In this document: in pieces, positions 8,114 through 16,286 of the stretch | How the letters are laid out: each line of letters begins with the position of its first letter | How positions within the stretch are numbered: the first letter of the stretch is position 1 | Made by a program: the position numbers and the translations under genes | The notes under the pieces: generated by a model | Seen by the model: only the letters and a program-made list of their open reading frames with translations | Databases searched by the model: none | Told to the model about the DNA's origin: nothing | Assembly (NCBI GenBank): GCA_903907555.1 | Contig: CAIVOO010000042.1 | Location: 1 to 32,851, forward strand | Direction of reading: 5' to 3' | Source: an uncultured archaeon | GTDB taxonomy: Archaea; Nanobdellota; Nanobdellia; Woesearchaeales; CAIVOO01 | Length of the DNA: 32,851 nt

Positions 8114-9198
8114 AAATAGCAATATTCCACAACTTCATGGACAATATCGGCGGGGCTGAAGTAGTCACGCTCACGCTTGCAAGGGATCTAAAAGCAGATC
8201 TTTATACAACAAACATAAACCCTGACAAGATAAAAAAGATGGGATTCTCAGGAATAAGAATTATCTCGCTCGGAAAGATTCCTGTCAATGCTCCTTTCAG
8301 GCACATGCTTGCATTCCATAAATTCAGAAAATTGAATCTTGGAAAGAAGTATGATTTCTATATAATCTCAGGCGACTGGGCCATGTCAGGAGTCGTGAAC
8401 AACAAGCCGAACATGTGGTACATGCACTCGCCTCTCAACGAGCTGTGGCAATTCAAGGATTATGTCCGTGAAAAGGTTCTTGCGCCCTGGAAGAGGCCAG
8501 TATATGATATTTGGGTCATGCTGTACAGATGGCTGAATAAAAGATATCTTAGGGATGCGCAGATTCTTGTGGCCAATTCTGAAAACACAAGGAGCAGATG
8601 CAGGAAATATTACGGAAGAGATGCAGTTGTTATTAATCCGCCGATTGAAACATCAAATTATCATTACAAGCCTCACAAGGATTACTGGCTTTCTGTAAAC
8701 AGGCTTATTACGCATAAAAGGATAGAGATGCAGATGAAGGCATTCGCTAAGCTGCCCGACGAGAAATTAATCATCGTGGGAAGCTACGAGAAAGGCGCGA
8801 GGCAGTTCGAGGACTACAGGAGATATGTCGAAAGCCTCAAGCCAAAAAATGTGAAAATAATCAACTGGGTTGACCAGAAAGAGATGATTGACCTGTATGC
8901 GAACTGCAAAGGATTCATCACGACTGCAAGAGACGAGGATTTCGGGATGACGCCGATAGAGGCAATGGCTTCTGGAAAGCCTGTGATTGCAGCTAATGAA
9001 GGCGGATACAAGGAAAGCGTTATTGACGGTGTGACTGGAAAACTGATTGATAACATTAATCCAGACAAATTGGCTGAGGCGATAAAAGATATCGGGAAGA
9101 ATCCTGAAAAATACAAGGATGCCTGCATCAATCGGTCGAAGAAGTTTGACACGAAGGAATTCATAAGGAAGATCAAAGAACAGATTGGTGCAAAATGA
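8110..9198 (+). CDS. GT4-family glycosyltransferase (GT-B fold)
   Basis: A 362-residue retaining glycosyltransferase with two Rossmann domains. The N-terminal half has the glycine-rich acceptor loop NIGGAEVVT (12-20) and HSPLNELWQF. The C-terminal half has the donor-binding core SVNRLITHKRIEMQMKAF and IIVGSYEKG, and the E-x7-E nucleotide-sugar motif in DEDFGMTPIEAMASG (Glu 276 and Glu 284), then PVIAANEGGYKE. It probably adds a hexose to the growing lipid-linked glycan in the cytoplasm. It overlaps both neighbours by four bases (ATGA). Family assignment is firm; donor and acceptor are unknown. Confidence 0.92.
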   Translation: MKIAIFHNFMDNIGGAEVVTLTLARDLKADLYTTNINPDKIKKMGFSGIRIISLGKIPVNAPFRHMLAFHKFRKLNLGKKYDFYIISGDWAMSGVVNNKPNMWYMHSPLNELWQFKDYVREKVLAPWKRPVYDIWVMLYRWLNKRYLRDAQILVANSENTRSRCRKYYGRDAVVINPPIETSNYHYKPHKDYWLSVNRLITHKRIEMQMKAFAKLPDEKLIIVGSYEKGARQFEDYRRYVESLKPKNVKIINWVDQKEMIDLYANCKGFITTARDEDFGMTPIEAMASGKPVIAANEGGYKESVIDGVTGKLIDNINPDKLAEAIKDIGKNPEKYKDACINRSKKFDTKEFIRKIKEQIGAK

Positions 9199-10085
9199 TT
9201 TTAGGTCTTCAGATGGGGATGTTTAGAAACGAACCTTGGAAAGAATCCATAGACCATTTTATCATGCTTGCCAAAGAATGCTCGCTTAATGCCTGCGAAC
9301 TTCATTTAGATGGGAGTTTATACAAATCTGCGATAAAAATAGGAGACAAGCATCAAGCAGATTACATTGTTGAGAATATGCGGCCAATCGTGAAAAAATT
9401 AGGAGTTCATCTGCCTTTTTTCAGATTAGGCCCTGTTTCAAAGAATAAAAAGTTGGCACAAGCCAGCAAAAAAATTCTTGAAGATTCTATTATGTTTGCA
9501 TCAAAAATCAATGCAGATTATGTAGTTTTCCATGGGAGACAAGAAAAATCATCAAAAAAAAGCAGTTATGAAATATGGCTGAAGATGATTAATCATCTAT
9601 CAAATCTTGCAGATAAAAAAGGATTGATATTCTGCCTTGAAAATGCAGACGATATCAAAGATGTTGGAGAAATAAGAAAGATTTTGGGCAAAACTTCGAA
9701 TAGAACGAAAATTTGCCTTGATACAGGACACCTCTACGAAAGGGAATATTCAAACATGGGTTTAAGAAGATATTTTTATATCTTAAACGACCGTTTATTC
9801 CCTAGCCCATTTAAATTAAGATCTGGCCTTCCGATTAAGAACTATGAAAGCATTTCAGAAGTTTTAGAACTGTTCAGGAAGAGAATAGGATGCATTCATA
9901 TCCATAATAATGATGGTGTAAAATCCCATGTGCCCATAAATGAAGGTAAGATAGATATGAAAACCTTAAGTAAGAGCAGAGATTTTCTGAAGGAAGTTCC
10001 AATAATCCTTGAGGCAGATTATAGGGACAGGAGCATCAGCACCATAAAAAAGGACATAATGCTTGTTCAGGAGATGCTATCATGA
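9195..10085 (+). CDS. Xylose-isomerase-like TIM-barrel protein
   Basis: A 296-residue protein of the AP endonuclease 2/xylose isomerase-like TIM-barrel superfamily. It begins MILGLQMGMF and shows the metal-site residues usual for the fold: Glu 149 in FCLENADD, Asp 176 and His 179 in CLDTGHL, His 235/237 in CIHIHNND, and Glu 273 in ILEADYRD, together with His 72 and His 113. Such proteins isomerise or epimerise sugars, or cleave abasic DNA. In this operon a sugar isomerase or epimerase that supplies an unusual residue is the better reading. It lies between a GT4 gene and a radical SAM gene with four-base overlaps on both sides, so these are likely expressed together. The substrate is unknown. 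Confidence 0.75.
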   Translation: MILGLQMGMFRNEPWKESIDHFIMLAKECSLNACELHLDGSLYKSAIKIGDKHQADYIVENMRPIVKKLGVHLPFFRLGPVSKNKKLAQASKKILEDSIMFASKINADYVVFHGRQEKSSKKSSYEIWLKMINHLSNLADKKGLIFCLENADDIKDVGEIRKILGKTSNRTKICLDTGHLYEREYSNMGLRRYFYILNDRLFPSPFKLRSGLPIKNYESISEVLELFRKRIGCIHIHNNDGVKSHVPINEGKIDMKTLSKSRDFLKEVPIILEADYRDRSISTIKKDIMLVQEMLS

Positions 10086-11179
10086 AAAAGATAGTCAGGA
10101 TTTCCAATATGCTGCTTGGGAAAAAAGTAGAATATCTTTATGATGGCATTGTATTCTCAGCAAAACCAACTATAAAGAGAGTTACAAATTATTTGTTAAG
10201 CAGGATTGAACACAAATTAAGGATAAATAAGCCGTATTCATACCCTGTCGGGCTTCAGCTTGAGCCGACGACAAACTGCCAGCTTTCATGCCCTTTATGC
10301 CCGAGACAAAAGGATGTAAGATTAAACGGGCCTAGAGATATGGAATGGGATAATTACGAAAAGCTGATGAGCGAGATAGGGCCGTATCTCACCCACATAG
10401 CATTCTGGCAGTGGGGAGAGCCTCTTTTGCATCCAAAAATAAGCAGGATGATAAAACTCGCACATGATTACGGCATTATTACTGCAATCAGCACAAATGC
10501 ACAGACTGATTTAAGTGAAAATGATATTTCAAAACTCATAAAATCAGGGCTTGACATGATTATCATTTCGATGGATGGGGTATCTGAAAAAACATACAAG
10601 AAATTCAGGAATGGAGGGAATGTCGAGAAAGTTAAGAATTTTACAAAGAAAATTGCAAAGGCAAAAAAAGATTTGCATAGCAAAACTCCTTTAGTTAATG
10701 TGCGTTGCATTGCAACAAGACATAATGAAGGCGAAATCGAGAAAGTAAAGAATTTTGCCACAAATGCTGGCGCAGATATTTTCTCAATAAAGGGCGTAAG
10801 CCTGTATCATGATGCAAGTCCTGAAAATCCTGATTTGCCTGAAAACAAAGCCTACAGGACCTATCAATACAGGGGAAAACATGAAGCAGAGCAGTATCGA
10901 AAGATGCCGAATTATTGCTGCAAACCCTGGGCTTATCCGACATTGAGAAACAATGGGAATTTGTTGATGTGCGAATGCGATCATCATATGGAACAATTGG
11001 TTGGAAATGTCTTTAAGGAAAGTTCATTCAGAAAAGTTTGGCAGAATAAAAAAGCTCAAGAAATACGCAGGAAATTTTCGAGGAGCGGAAAAATCGATTT
11101 AAGCTTCTGCAGGAGATGCAGGTATAAAATTGATGATGCGATGCGTGAGGTTGAGAATCTTAAGAAGGAGATAGAATAA
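10082..11179 (+). CDS. Radical SAM/SPASM protein
   Basis: A 365-residue radical SAM enzyme. The [4Fe-4S] cluster that cleaves S-adenosylmethionine is bound by Cys 66, 70 and 73 in TTNCQLSCPLCPR. The barrel continues with FWQWGEPLLHP and DMIIISMDGVSEKTYKKFR. The C-terminal region has a SPASM-like cysteine set: Cys 279/280 (NYCCKPW), Cys 297 and 299 (LLMCECD), and Cys 343 and 346 (SFCRRCR), suited to one or two auxiliary clusters. SPASM proteins modify peptides or small molecules; in glycan loci they may act on sugars or lipids. The neighbour upstream is the TIM-barrel isomerase (overlap ATGA). The next gene starts one base after the stop. The function is open. Confidence 0.85.
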   Translation: MKKIVRISNMLLGKKVEYLYDGIVFSAKPTIKRVTNYLLSRIEHKLRINKPYSYPVGLQLEPTTNCQLSCPLCPRQKDVRLNGPRDMEWDNYEKLMSEIGPYLTHIAFWQWGEPLLHPKISRMIKLAHDYGIITAISTNAQTDLSENDISKLIKSGLDMIIISMDGVSEKTYKKFRNGGNVEKVKNFTKKIAKAKKDLHSKTPLVNVRCIATRHNEGEIEKVKNFATNAGADIFSIKGVSLYHDASPENPDLPENKAYRTYQYRGKHEAEQYRKMPNYCCKPWAYPTLRNNGNLLMCECDHHMEQLVGNVFKESSFRKVWQNKKAQEIRRKFSRSGKIDLSFCRRCRYKIDDAMREVENLKKEIE

Positions 11180-11180
11180 A

Positions 11181-12299
11181 ATGAAAGAAATAGAAATTAC
11201 TCAATTTCCTGAAAAACTTCCTGGAAGCTTTTGGGGCATCACAACATTTTACAATCCTCAAAGGTACAAGAACAAGATAGAGAATTACAGGAAATTCAGG
11301 AACTCGATCAAAAAGCAAGGATTGAAGCTGCTGACTGTGGAGCTGGCTTTTGGAAATGACGATTTCGAGCTTAAGCATAATGAAGCAGATAAAATCGTGA
11401 GAGTCAGGTGCAATTCTGTGATGTGGCAGAAGGAAAGGCTTCTGAATATCGGCCTGAAAAATCTGCCTGAAGACTGCGATAAGATTGCATGGCTTGATGC
11501 AGACATCATTTTCTTGAATAAGAATTGGGTGAGCGAAACATCAAAACTGCTTGAAGATTACGCTATTGTGCAGCCGTTCTCCTGCTGCGTGAGGCTTCCG
11601 AAAGGAAATCCGAAGCTTAATCTTGCAGTCCTGGAAGAAGGAAGGTTGGAGGGAGAAAAGCAGAAGGGTGTTGTTTTCGCTTTTATAAGTTCTCACGGCC
11701 TGAAGTCATTTAATGATTTTGTCAAGTTTCATCCAGGCTTTGCGTGGGCCGGCAGAAAGAAGATTTTTGATGAGCTCGGGTTTTATGACAAGCTGGTGGC
11801 TTCCACGTCATCAGATACATTGATGGCGTTCTCTTTCTTGAAAAATTTGTTCAAATTCAACTTAAGGATATATCATGGAAAAATAAAAAGCGATTCAGAA
11901 GCATGGTCTGGCAAGATGTATGAAAAAACGTCTGGAAGCGTTTACTATGATGACGGCACAGTATTGCACCTTTTTCACGGCTCGATGAACAACAGGCTTT
12001 ATGGCGAAGTTGACAAGCTGATGTCTGAATGTAATTACGATCCAAATAAGGACATCAAGCTGAATAAGAGCTGCTGCTGGGAGTGGACAGGAAACAACAA
12101 GGCGCTTGAGGCAAAAGTCAAGAACTATTTCAAAACCCGGAATGAGGAAGGCAAATTGCACAGGGATTTTATGAATGTCTTTTTTGACGACAAAAGGAAA
12201 ATATTGCTGAGAATCGACAGGCAGATTGGCTTGTTCGGAAGATTTCTGAAACGTCATTCTCCGCGATTGTATTTCTTACTGAAGCGGTTCAAAAAATGA
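11181..12299 (+). CDS. Putative GT-A-fold glycosyltransferase with conserved C-terminal tail
   Basis: A 372-residue protein that I recognise only at the fold level. It has a GT-A-like core: the N-terminal strand SFWGITTFYNP, a Trp/Gln-rich segment VMWQKERLLNIGL, and the metal/nucleotide-sugar motif DAD (106-108) in IAWLDADIIFLNKNW. HPGFAWAGRKKIFDELGFYD, about residues 191-210, resembles the acceptor-side region of family 2 enzymes. VLHLFHGSM near residue 260 could complete the site. The C-terminus carries the tail GLFGRFLKRHSPRLYFLLKR, preceded by IDRQI, that recurs in five other proteins of this operon. It starts one base after the radical SAM gene and overlaps the next gene by ATGA. No transmembrane helix is seen. 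Confidence 0.7.
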   Translation: MKEIEITQFPEKLPGSFWGITTFYNPQRYKNKIENYRKFRNSIKKQGLKLLTVELAFGNDDFELKHNEADKIVRVRCNSVMWQKERLLNIGLKNLPEDCDKIAWLDADIIFLNKNWVSETSKLLEDYAIVQPFSCCVRLPKGNPKLNLAVLEEGRLEGEKQKGVVFAFISSHGLKSFNDFVKFHPGFAWAGRKKIFDELGFYDKLVASTSSDTLMAFSFLKNLFKFNLRIYHGKIKSDSEAWSGKMYEKTSGSVYYDDGTVLHLFHGSMNNRLYGEVDKLMSECNYDPNKDIKLNKSCCWEWTGNNKALEAKVKNYFKTRNEEGKLHRDFMNVFFDDKRKILLRIDRQIGLFGRFLKRHSPRLYFLLKRFKK

Positions 12300-14326
12300 A
12301 AATGAATACCAAACCAAAAATAAAAATCAATTTCATGTGCCAGCCTCCTGCAAATTATTATATACAATATTTTTTCATGAACCTTCTGAAAAAAGATTAT
12401 GATATCGTCCTTTCAAATAAACCAGATTATGTCATATATTCCGAATTTGACGGTAAGAATTTACACCCTGTCGCTTATAAAAGTGAGTGCGTGAAAAGCA
12501 TCGACACAAAAATGGGTTTGGTTGGACATTTTATAAAAAAATGCAGTTTTCCGCTTTACTCTGTGCTCAAAAAAATCTCCTTGCCAGTAACAAGCAGGAT
12601 TAAGAACAATCAACAGGTTGTGCCGCTGAAAATGCCAAAATTATACGGACCTTTCAAAAAGATTTTCTATGCTATCGAAAACTGCAGGCCTGAAATGGAC
12701 AAATGCAACTGGGCTTTCACTTTTGACTATGATGAGGAACTTAATGATCCAAAGCATTTGAGAATCCCTTTATACGCCATTGTTGTGGACGAGGAGCTTG
12801 TCAAGCACAATGTCAATGCGGAAAAAATTACTGCAGAGAAAAATAAATTCTGCAATTTCGTATACTCGAACAATGTGGAGTTCAGGAATAATTTTTTCCA
12901 TAAACTGAATAAATACAAAAAAGTGGAATCATGGGGAAAGTGCTGCAATAACATGGGCAAGCTTCTTCCAGGAGGCAATTGGGGCAAAAGGCATAATAAT
13001 GCAAGCGTGAAGTTTTATAAGAAAAAAGATTTTCTTAAACAATACAAATTTACAATCGCTTTCGAGAATAGTTCGTACCCGGGATATACCACAGAAAAAA
13101 TTACTGAGCCGATGCTTGCAAACAGCATACCTATTTATTGGGGGAATCCTCTTGTAAGCAGAGATTTTAATACAAAAAGCTTTCTGAACTATCACGACTT
13201 TGAAAGCCAGGCTAGAAATAAATTTCCTGATTTTATTTTGAAAATTCCTGGAATCAAGTCAGTTATTAATAAGATAATAGCTGAAAAAGCCACAAGTAAC
13301 CTCATAAAGAGGATTATAGAGATAGATAACAATGATGAGCTGTATGAAGAGTACCTCAAGCAGCCATGGTACAACAATAATAAGCCATCGAAATACGTCG
13401 ACAAGAAGATTTTGATAAAAAGGTTTCATGAAATCTTTGATAAAAATCTTAAGATTAAGAAAATTGATTCTGGAAGCCTGAATGCCAAATTTTATGTTAG
13501 AAATAATGTTGACAAATATATTATTGATGAGATATGGAAAAATAATGAATACAGCATGTTTCCTGATTTTGACATTAAAAAAGATGATGTGGTTATAGAT
13601 ATAGGAGCCAATGTTGGGGCGTTTACGGTTTATGCCTCGCTGCTCGCAAAAGAAGTTTTTGCTTTTGAGCCTGAAAAAGAGAATTATGAAATGCTGAGAA
13701 AAAACATCCAGCTGAACAGTTTAAAGAATGTTAATCTATTCAATTCAGTGGTATCCAGCGTCTCTGGCAGGATAAAGCTCTATCTTACCAATATACCTTG
13801 CTCGTACGGAATTTTTAAGATGGGCAATTCGCTGGCTGATGCTGATGTAAAGTCCGTTACATTGAAGGAAATATTTGACAGCAACAAGATTACCCGCTGC
13901 AATTTACTGAAAATAGACACAGAAGGTTCTGAATATGACATCCTGGCTTCATTGCCTAAGGAGTATTTCGGTCTGATAGACAGGATTGTTCTGGAATACC
14001 ACGATGTATTAATGGCTGATGTGTCAAAAAAATTAATAAAGTTTTTATCGCAGAATAATTATGACATAAAAACTGTGCCAACAAATGATGGCTTAGGCTT
14101 GATATATGCCAGAAGGATTGCCAATTCGCACAGTAAGTTTTATTATCCTTGTGCGCTGTCCAGGTTTGCTTGTCAAAAATACAGTCTAACATTTGATAAT
14201 TATTTTAGCGACTTTTATAAAAATAAAGTGCGAAAAAATGTTGATAGGATTATCGGAATAATAGGATTATCAATAAAAAAACTACATCCGAAATTATACC
14301 ATCAACTAAAAAAACTCAAGGATTGA
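12296..14326 (+). CDS. GT10 fucosyltransferase-like and FkbM methyltransferase fusion
   Basis: A 676-residue two-domain enzyme. Residues about 10-380 form a GT10 (alpha-1,3-fucosyltransferase-type) domain: PDYVIYSEFDG, KKIFYAIENCRPE, LRIPLYA and the signature FTIAFENSSYPGYTTEKITE (252-271), then IPIYWGNP. Residues about 400-610 are an FkbM methyltransferase with motif I DVVIDIGANVGAF (431-443), FAFEPEKENYE and LLKIDTEGSEYDIL (537-550). The pair could add a deoxysugar and then O-methylate it. The C-terminus (649-676) has the operon's shared tail, GIIGLSIKKLHPKLYHQLKK. A second copy, GLVGHFIKKCSFPLYSVLKK (74-93), lies in an insertion of about 50 residues inside the GT10 domain. Another insertion of about 30 residues follows YHDFES. 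Translation overlaps the upstream gene by ATGA. Confidence 0.88.
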   Translation: MKMNTKPKIKINFMCQPPANYYIQYFFMNLLKKDYDIVLSNKPDYVIYSEFDGKNLHPVAYKSECVKSIDTKMGLVGHFIKKCSFPLYSVLKKISLPVTSRIKNNQQVVPLKMPKLYGPFKKIFYAIENCRPEMDKCNWAFTFDYDEELNDPKHLRIPLYAIVVDEELVKHNVNAEKITAEKNKFCNFVYSNNVEFRNNFFHKLNKYKKVESWGKCCNNMGKLLPGGNWGKRHNNASVKFYKKKDFLKQYKFTIAFENSSYPGYTTEKITEPMLANSIPIYWGNPLVSRDFNTKSFLNYHDFESQARNKFPDFILKIPGIKSVINKIIAEKATSNLIKRIIEIDNNDELYEEYLKQPWYNNNKPSKYVDKKILIKRFHEIFDKNLKIKKIDSGSLNAKFYVRNNVDKYIIDEIWKNNEYSMFPDFDIKKDDVVIDIGANVGAFTVYASLLAKEVFAFEPEKENYEMLRKNIQLNSLKNVNLFNSVVSSVSGRIKLYLTNIPCSYGIFKMGNSLADADVKSVTLKEIFDSNKITRCNLLKIDTEGSEYDILASLPKEYFGLIDRIVLEYHDVLMADVSKKLIKFLSQNNYDIKTVPTNDGLGLIYARRIANSHSKFYYPCALSRFACQKYSLTFDNYFSDFYKNKVRKNVDRIIGIIGLSIKKLHPKLYHQLKKLKD

Positions 14327-14327
14327 A

Positions 14328-15320
14328 ATGAAAAAAAATCTTATAGTGACATTGGCAAATGAACCTTTCTTGGATCAGGCTAAACAAGTTTTTTCCAGCA
14401 TCTATTGGAATGCAGGCTGGAAAGGGGACTACATGCTTCTGGCGCATGATGTTCCTGAAAGAAAGCTGGCGTGGTTCAGGGAGAAAGGCATTTTAGTGAG
14501 AAAATGCAAGCCTATATTCAAGAATGCAGGAATGCCATTGGAAGTTTTACTTAGCAAATATTATCTTTTCAAACCCGAGTTCAAGAAATGGAATGCAGTG
14601 GTTTTTCTTGACGCGGATACAATGGTGAATGCCTCCCTTGACGGGCTTACAAAGGTCAGGGGATTTGCAGCCCCTGAAAGCGAGATGTTTCTGGAAAAAA
14701 TAAAAGGCCCTTTCCTGATGAGGCTGATGAACATCGATAAGGGCATATTTGAAGAATTAAAAAAAGAATACAATCTCAACAAAAGGCCTTTCTGCTCTGG
14801 CGTGATGGCTTTCAACACAGAAATAATCAAGAAGGACACATTCAAAAAATTGATCGGGCTTTACAAGAAGTACGGGATGCTTAGCGAGTGCTATGACGAA
14901 ATGGCGCTAAACCTGCTTTTTTACAGAAATTTCAAGAAAGTCCCTGACGCATACAATATTTATCCTTTCTTCTTCACATCCCGAGGAATTGAAAAAGAAA
15001 ATATGTTCGGGGCAATACTGCATTTTGTAATTGAAAAGCCCTGGATTCCTGGTGCAATATTCTACAAGGAGTGGAAGCAAAGCCTTGACAGGGCGGATTT
15101 GATAAATCTTAAAAACAGGCCGAAAGCCGCTAAAGTCTTGAGCAAAGAGGAGATTGAAAAATGTGGAAAACTTTACAACAGCATGCTCCACAAACCAAGA
15201 AACCTGAAAAAGATATTTGCAGATTCTAAAATGACAATCGACAGGCATATGGGCCTATTCGGCATTTATCTGAAGTACAGGCACAACTGGCTGTACAGAC
15301 TGCTTAAGAGGCTGAAATGA
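14328..15320 (+). CDS. GT8-like glycosyltransferase, first of two paralogs
   Basis: A 330-residue enzyme of the GT8 (glycogenin/galactosyltransferase) type with a GT-A fold. The N-terminus NLIVTLANEPFLDQAKQVF leads to LLSKYYLFKPEFKKW and the DxD motif DAD (95-97) in VVFLDADTMVNASLD. CSGVMAFNTEII and ILHFVIEKPWIPG are the substrate and manganese-binding regions (His in LHF, then KPW). The tail GLFGIYLKYRHNWLYRLLKR ends the protein. The following gene is a paralog: both DxD motifs fall at the same residue number and the first 65 residues align without gaps. It starts one base after the preceding stop (TGA-A-ATG) and ends in an ATGA overlap with its paralog. Confidence 0.85.
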   Translation: MKKNLIVTLANEPFLDQAKQVFSSIYWNAGWKGDYMLLAHDVPERKLAWFREKGILVRKCKPIFKNAGMPLEVLLSKYYLFKPEFKKWNAVVFLDADTMVNASLDGLTKVRGFAAPESEMFLEKIKGPFLMRLMNIDKGIFEELKKEYNLNKRPFCSGVMAFNTEIIKKDTFKKLIGLYKKYGMLSECYDEMALNLLFYRNFKKVPDAYNIYPFFFTSRGIEKENMFGAILHFVIEKPWIPGAIFYKEWKQSLDRADLINLKNRPKAAKVLSKEEIEKCGKLYNSMLHKPRNLKKIFADSKMTIDRHMGLFGIYLKYRHNWLYRLLKRLK

Positions 15321-16285
15321 AAAAAAGCCTTTTAGTAACATTGGCTGATGAACATCAGATTGATCAGGCTAAGCAGCTGTTTTCTTCTGTGTATTGGAAT
15401 TCGGGCTGGAAAGGGGATTACATGCTGCTTGCATACGGAATCCCTGAAAAAAAACTAAGATGGTTCAGAAAAAAAGGCATTTTGATAAAGAAATGCAGAC
15501 CTATTTTCAGGAATGAAAATAGATTCCGCTCAATAGTGACCTGCAAGTTCTACATGTTTGTTTTGGAATTCAAAAAATGGCAGAATGTAGTATTTCTCGA
15601 TTCTGATATCATTGTCAGAGCATCACTTGATGAACTTGCCAAAGTCAAAGGGTTTGCAGCTGTTGAAGAGAAAATCTTGGCGGATCAATTTATCTCGTTT
15701 TCCGGATCAGAACAAGATAATGTCTTATTGAGAAATTTGAAAGAAAATTATGATTTAGGCGAGATGCGATTCAATGCAGGAGTCGTGGCATTCAATACAA
15801 AAATAATAAATAAAAAAGTTTTCCCTGAATTGAAAAGACTGTTCAATTTTTACAAAAGGATAAATCTCTTGAATGACCAATCGATACTTAATTTGGTTTT
15901 CTACAAGAAATGGCAGAGGCTGCCTCTTTGCTACAATGTCTCGCCTTATCTGCTAGCTCATCCTTTTTTCATCAGAAATATAAAAAAAATTCCGGGTATA
16001 ATCTTGCATTTCATGAGCAAACGAAAGCCTTGGGATAAAGGGGACCCATTCAATAAGGAATGGAGGCGCAATCTTGAGATTGCGGAATTCATCGACGTGA
16101 ACAAGCCGGTGCCTGCAAGAGATTTTGATAAAAAAGCGATAATGAAAATTTCCAGACGCGTAAAAATAAAAATGCTTACTTATACTCCTGTAAGAATCAT
16201 GGATAGGTGGGCGGGATTATTCGGACTTGTGTTGAAGGAAAGATGCCCGAAGATTTATGAAAAACTGAAAAGATTGGCAAATTAA
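15317..16285 (+). CDS. GT8-like glycosyltransferase, second of two paralogs
   Basis: A 322-residue GT8-type enzyme that arose by tandem duplication with the gene upstream. The N-terminus SLLVTLADEHQIDQAKQLF and WKGDYMLLAYGIPEKKLRWF match the paralog closely. The metal motif is DSD (95-97) in VVFLDSDIIVRASLDELAKV, followed by FNAGVVAFNTKII and ILHFMSKRKPWDKG. The middle part (about residues 66-80 and 115-150) differs, which suggests a different acceptor or donor and therefore two successive transfers. The tail GLFGLVLKERCPKIYEKLKR, preceded by MDRWA, is kept. The gene overlaps its paralog by four bases, and the next gene starts one base after its stop. Confidence 0.85.
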   Translation: MKKSLLVTLADEHQIDQAKQLFSSVYWNSGWKGDYMLLAYGIPEKKLRWFRKKGILIKKCRPIFRNENRFRSIVTCKFYMFVLEFKKWQNVVFLDSDIIVRASLDELAKVKGFAAVEEKILADQFISFSGSEQDNVLLRNLKENYDLGEMRFNAGVVAFNTKIINKKVFPELKRLFNFYKRINLLNDQSILNLVFYKKWQRLPLCYNVSPYLLAHPFFIRNIKKIPGIILHFMSKRKPWDKGDPFNKEWRRNLEIAEFIDVNKPVPARDFDKKAIMKISRRVKIKMLTYTPVRIMDRWAGLFGLVLKERCPKIYEKLKRLAN

Positions 16286-16286
16286 A

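Noticed and set aside
10082-10200. Tail-like element at the N-terminus of the radical SAM protein
   Set aside because: Basic and hydrophobic residues are present but the G-x2-G and Tyr-Leu-Lys pattern is missing.
13204-13302. A further copy of the shared tail in the second GT10 insertion (FPDFILKIPGIKSVINKI)
   Set aside because: Some hydrophobic and Lys positions fit, but the Gly pair and the Tyr are absent, so it is not counted.
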